Part shown: positions 5,701 to 5,803 of the stretch, piece by piece | Numbering within the stretch: the first letter of the stretch is position 1 | Layout: every line of letters starts with the position of its first letter | Assembly: GCA_030043155.1 (NCBI GenBank) | Contig: JASHYE010000211.1 | Coordinates: forward strand, 1-5,803 | Reading direction: 5' to 3' | Source of the DNA: Candidatus Acidiferrales bacterium | GTDB lineage: Bacteria > Acidobacteriota > Terriglobia > Acidoferrales > UBA7541 | DNA length: 5,803 nucleotides | The notes under the pieces: generated by a model | Told to the model about the DNA's origin: nothing | Databases searched by the model: none | Seen by the model: only the letters and a program-made list of their open reading frames with translations | Translations under genes and position numbers: made by a program

Positions 5701-5753
5701 GGCGGGATTTTGCCGATCTGGCCGGACGGCCTTTCCAAGTGAGCTACTCCGGC
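5701..5753 (-). pseudogene. Degenerate tRNA relic
   Basis: The minus strand starts like a tRNA: GCCGGAG (5753-5747), U8-A9, D stem GCTC, then a D loop ACTTGGAA with the conserved GG. The next four bases AGGC pair only partly with the D stem. A short CCG/CGG stem with a 7-base loop (5725-5713) stands where the anticodon arm should be, but loop position 33 is C, not U. Only AAATCCCGCC (5710-5701), like the 3' half of a T arm, remains at the end. The T-arm 5' half and a matching acceptor 3' strand CTCCGGC are absent at the end. I read it as a decayed tRNA; its original identity is not clear. Chance similarity is possible for the 3' part but unlikely for the first 20 bases. Confidence 0.5.
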
Positions 5754-5803
5754 AGACGCACATTAGGTTTGGAGTGAGTTTGAGGGCAGTGGTAAAGAGC
5801 CGA

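Noticed and set aside
5754..5803. Last 50 bases beyond the tRNA relic
   Set aside because: I looked for a further tRNA arm, a direct repeat of tRNA sequence, or a coding frame and found none that I can support.

Overview
The window is a compact piece of a bacterial chromosome with GC-rich third codon positions. It holds one partial gene, four complete protein genes, one tRNA and one tRNA relic. I see no insertion sequence, integrase, CRISPR array, toxin or phage gene. Housekeeping genes on both strands, a phosphatase with two GAF domains and a SpoIIE domain, and the style of the NAD kinase, LysA and DeoC proteins suggest a soil-type Gram-negative bacterium. Acidobacteriota is my best guess, but it rests on general resemblance and not on a marker gene.

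Layout. On the + strand, 1-483 is the C-terminal part of NAD kinase (nadK), whose start lies outside the window. After an 80-base gap comes an exported alpha/beta hydrolase of the proline iminopeptidase type (564-1586), with a perfect Shine-Dalgarno sequence. It converges with lysA (diaminopimelate decarboxylase, 1622-2920, minus strand), with only 35 bases between the stops and a small hairpin there. Eleven bases upstream of lysA ends a GAF-GAF-SpoIIE/PP2C phosphatase (2932-4683, minus strand), probably in the same transcription unit. A 210-base non-coding stretch (4684-4893) holds an extended -10 promoter for the phosphatase, a leader hairpin, a perfect dyad, and a strong 47-base stem-loop just behind deoC. 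deoC (deoxyribose-phosphate aldolase, 4894-5571, minus strand) starts 27 bases after the 3' end of tRNA-Arg(UCU) (5599-5675, minus strand). A degenerate tRNA relic (5701-5753) lies just upstream. The last 50 bases (5754-5803) show nothing I can recognise.

How the parts work together. NAD kinase, LysA and DeoC are core metabolism: NADP supply, lysine synthesis, and deoxynucleoside salvage. The hydrolase is probably an envelope peptidase or esterase. The phosphatase is a cytoplasmic signalling protein of the RsbU kind, but no anti-sigma factor or antagonist gene lies next to it. The coding content is ordinary. The parts most worth checking are non-coding: the stem-loop after deoC, the tRNA-Arg/deoC junction, a U-U mismatch in the tRNA-Arg anticodon stem, the tRNA relic, and promoter-like extended -10 elements without a -35 box.
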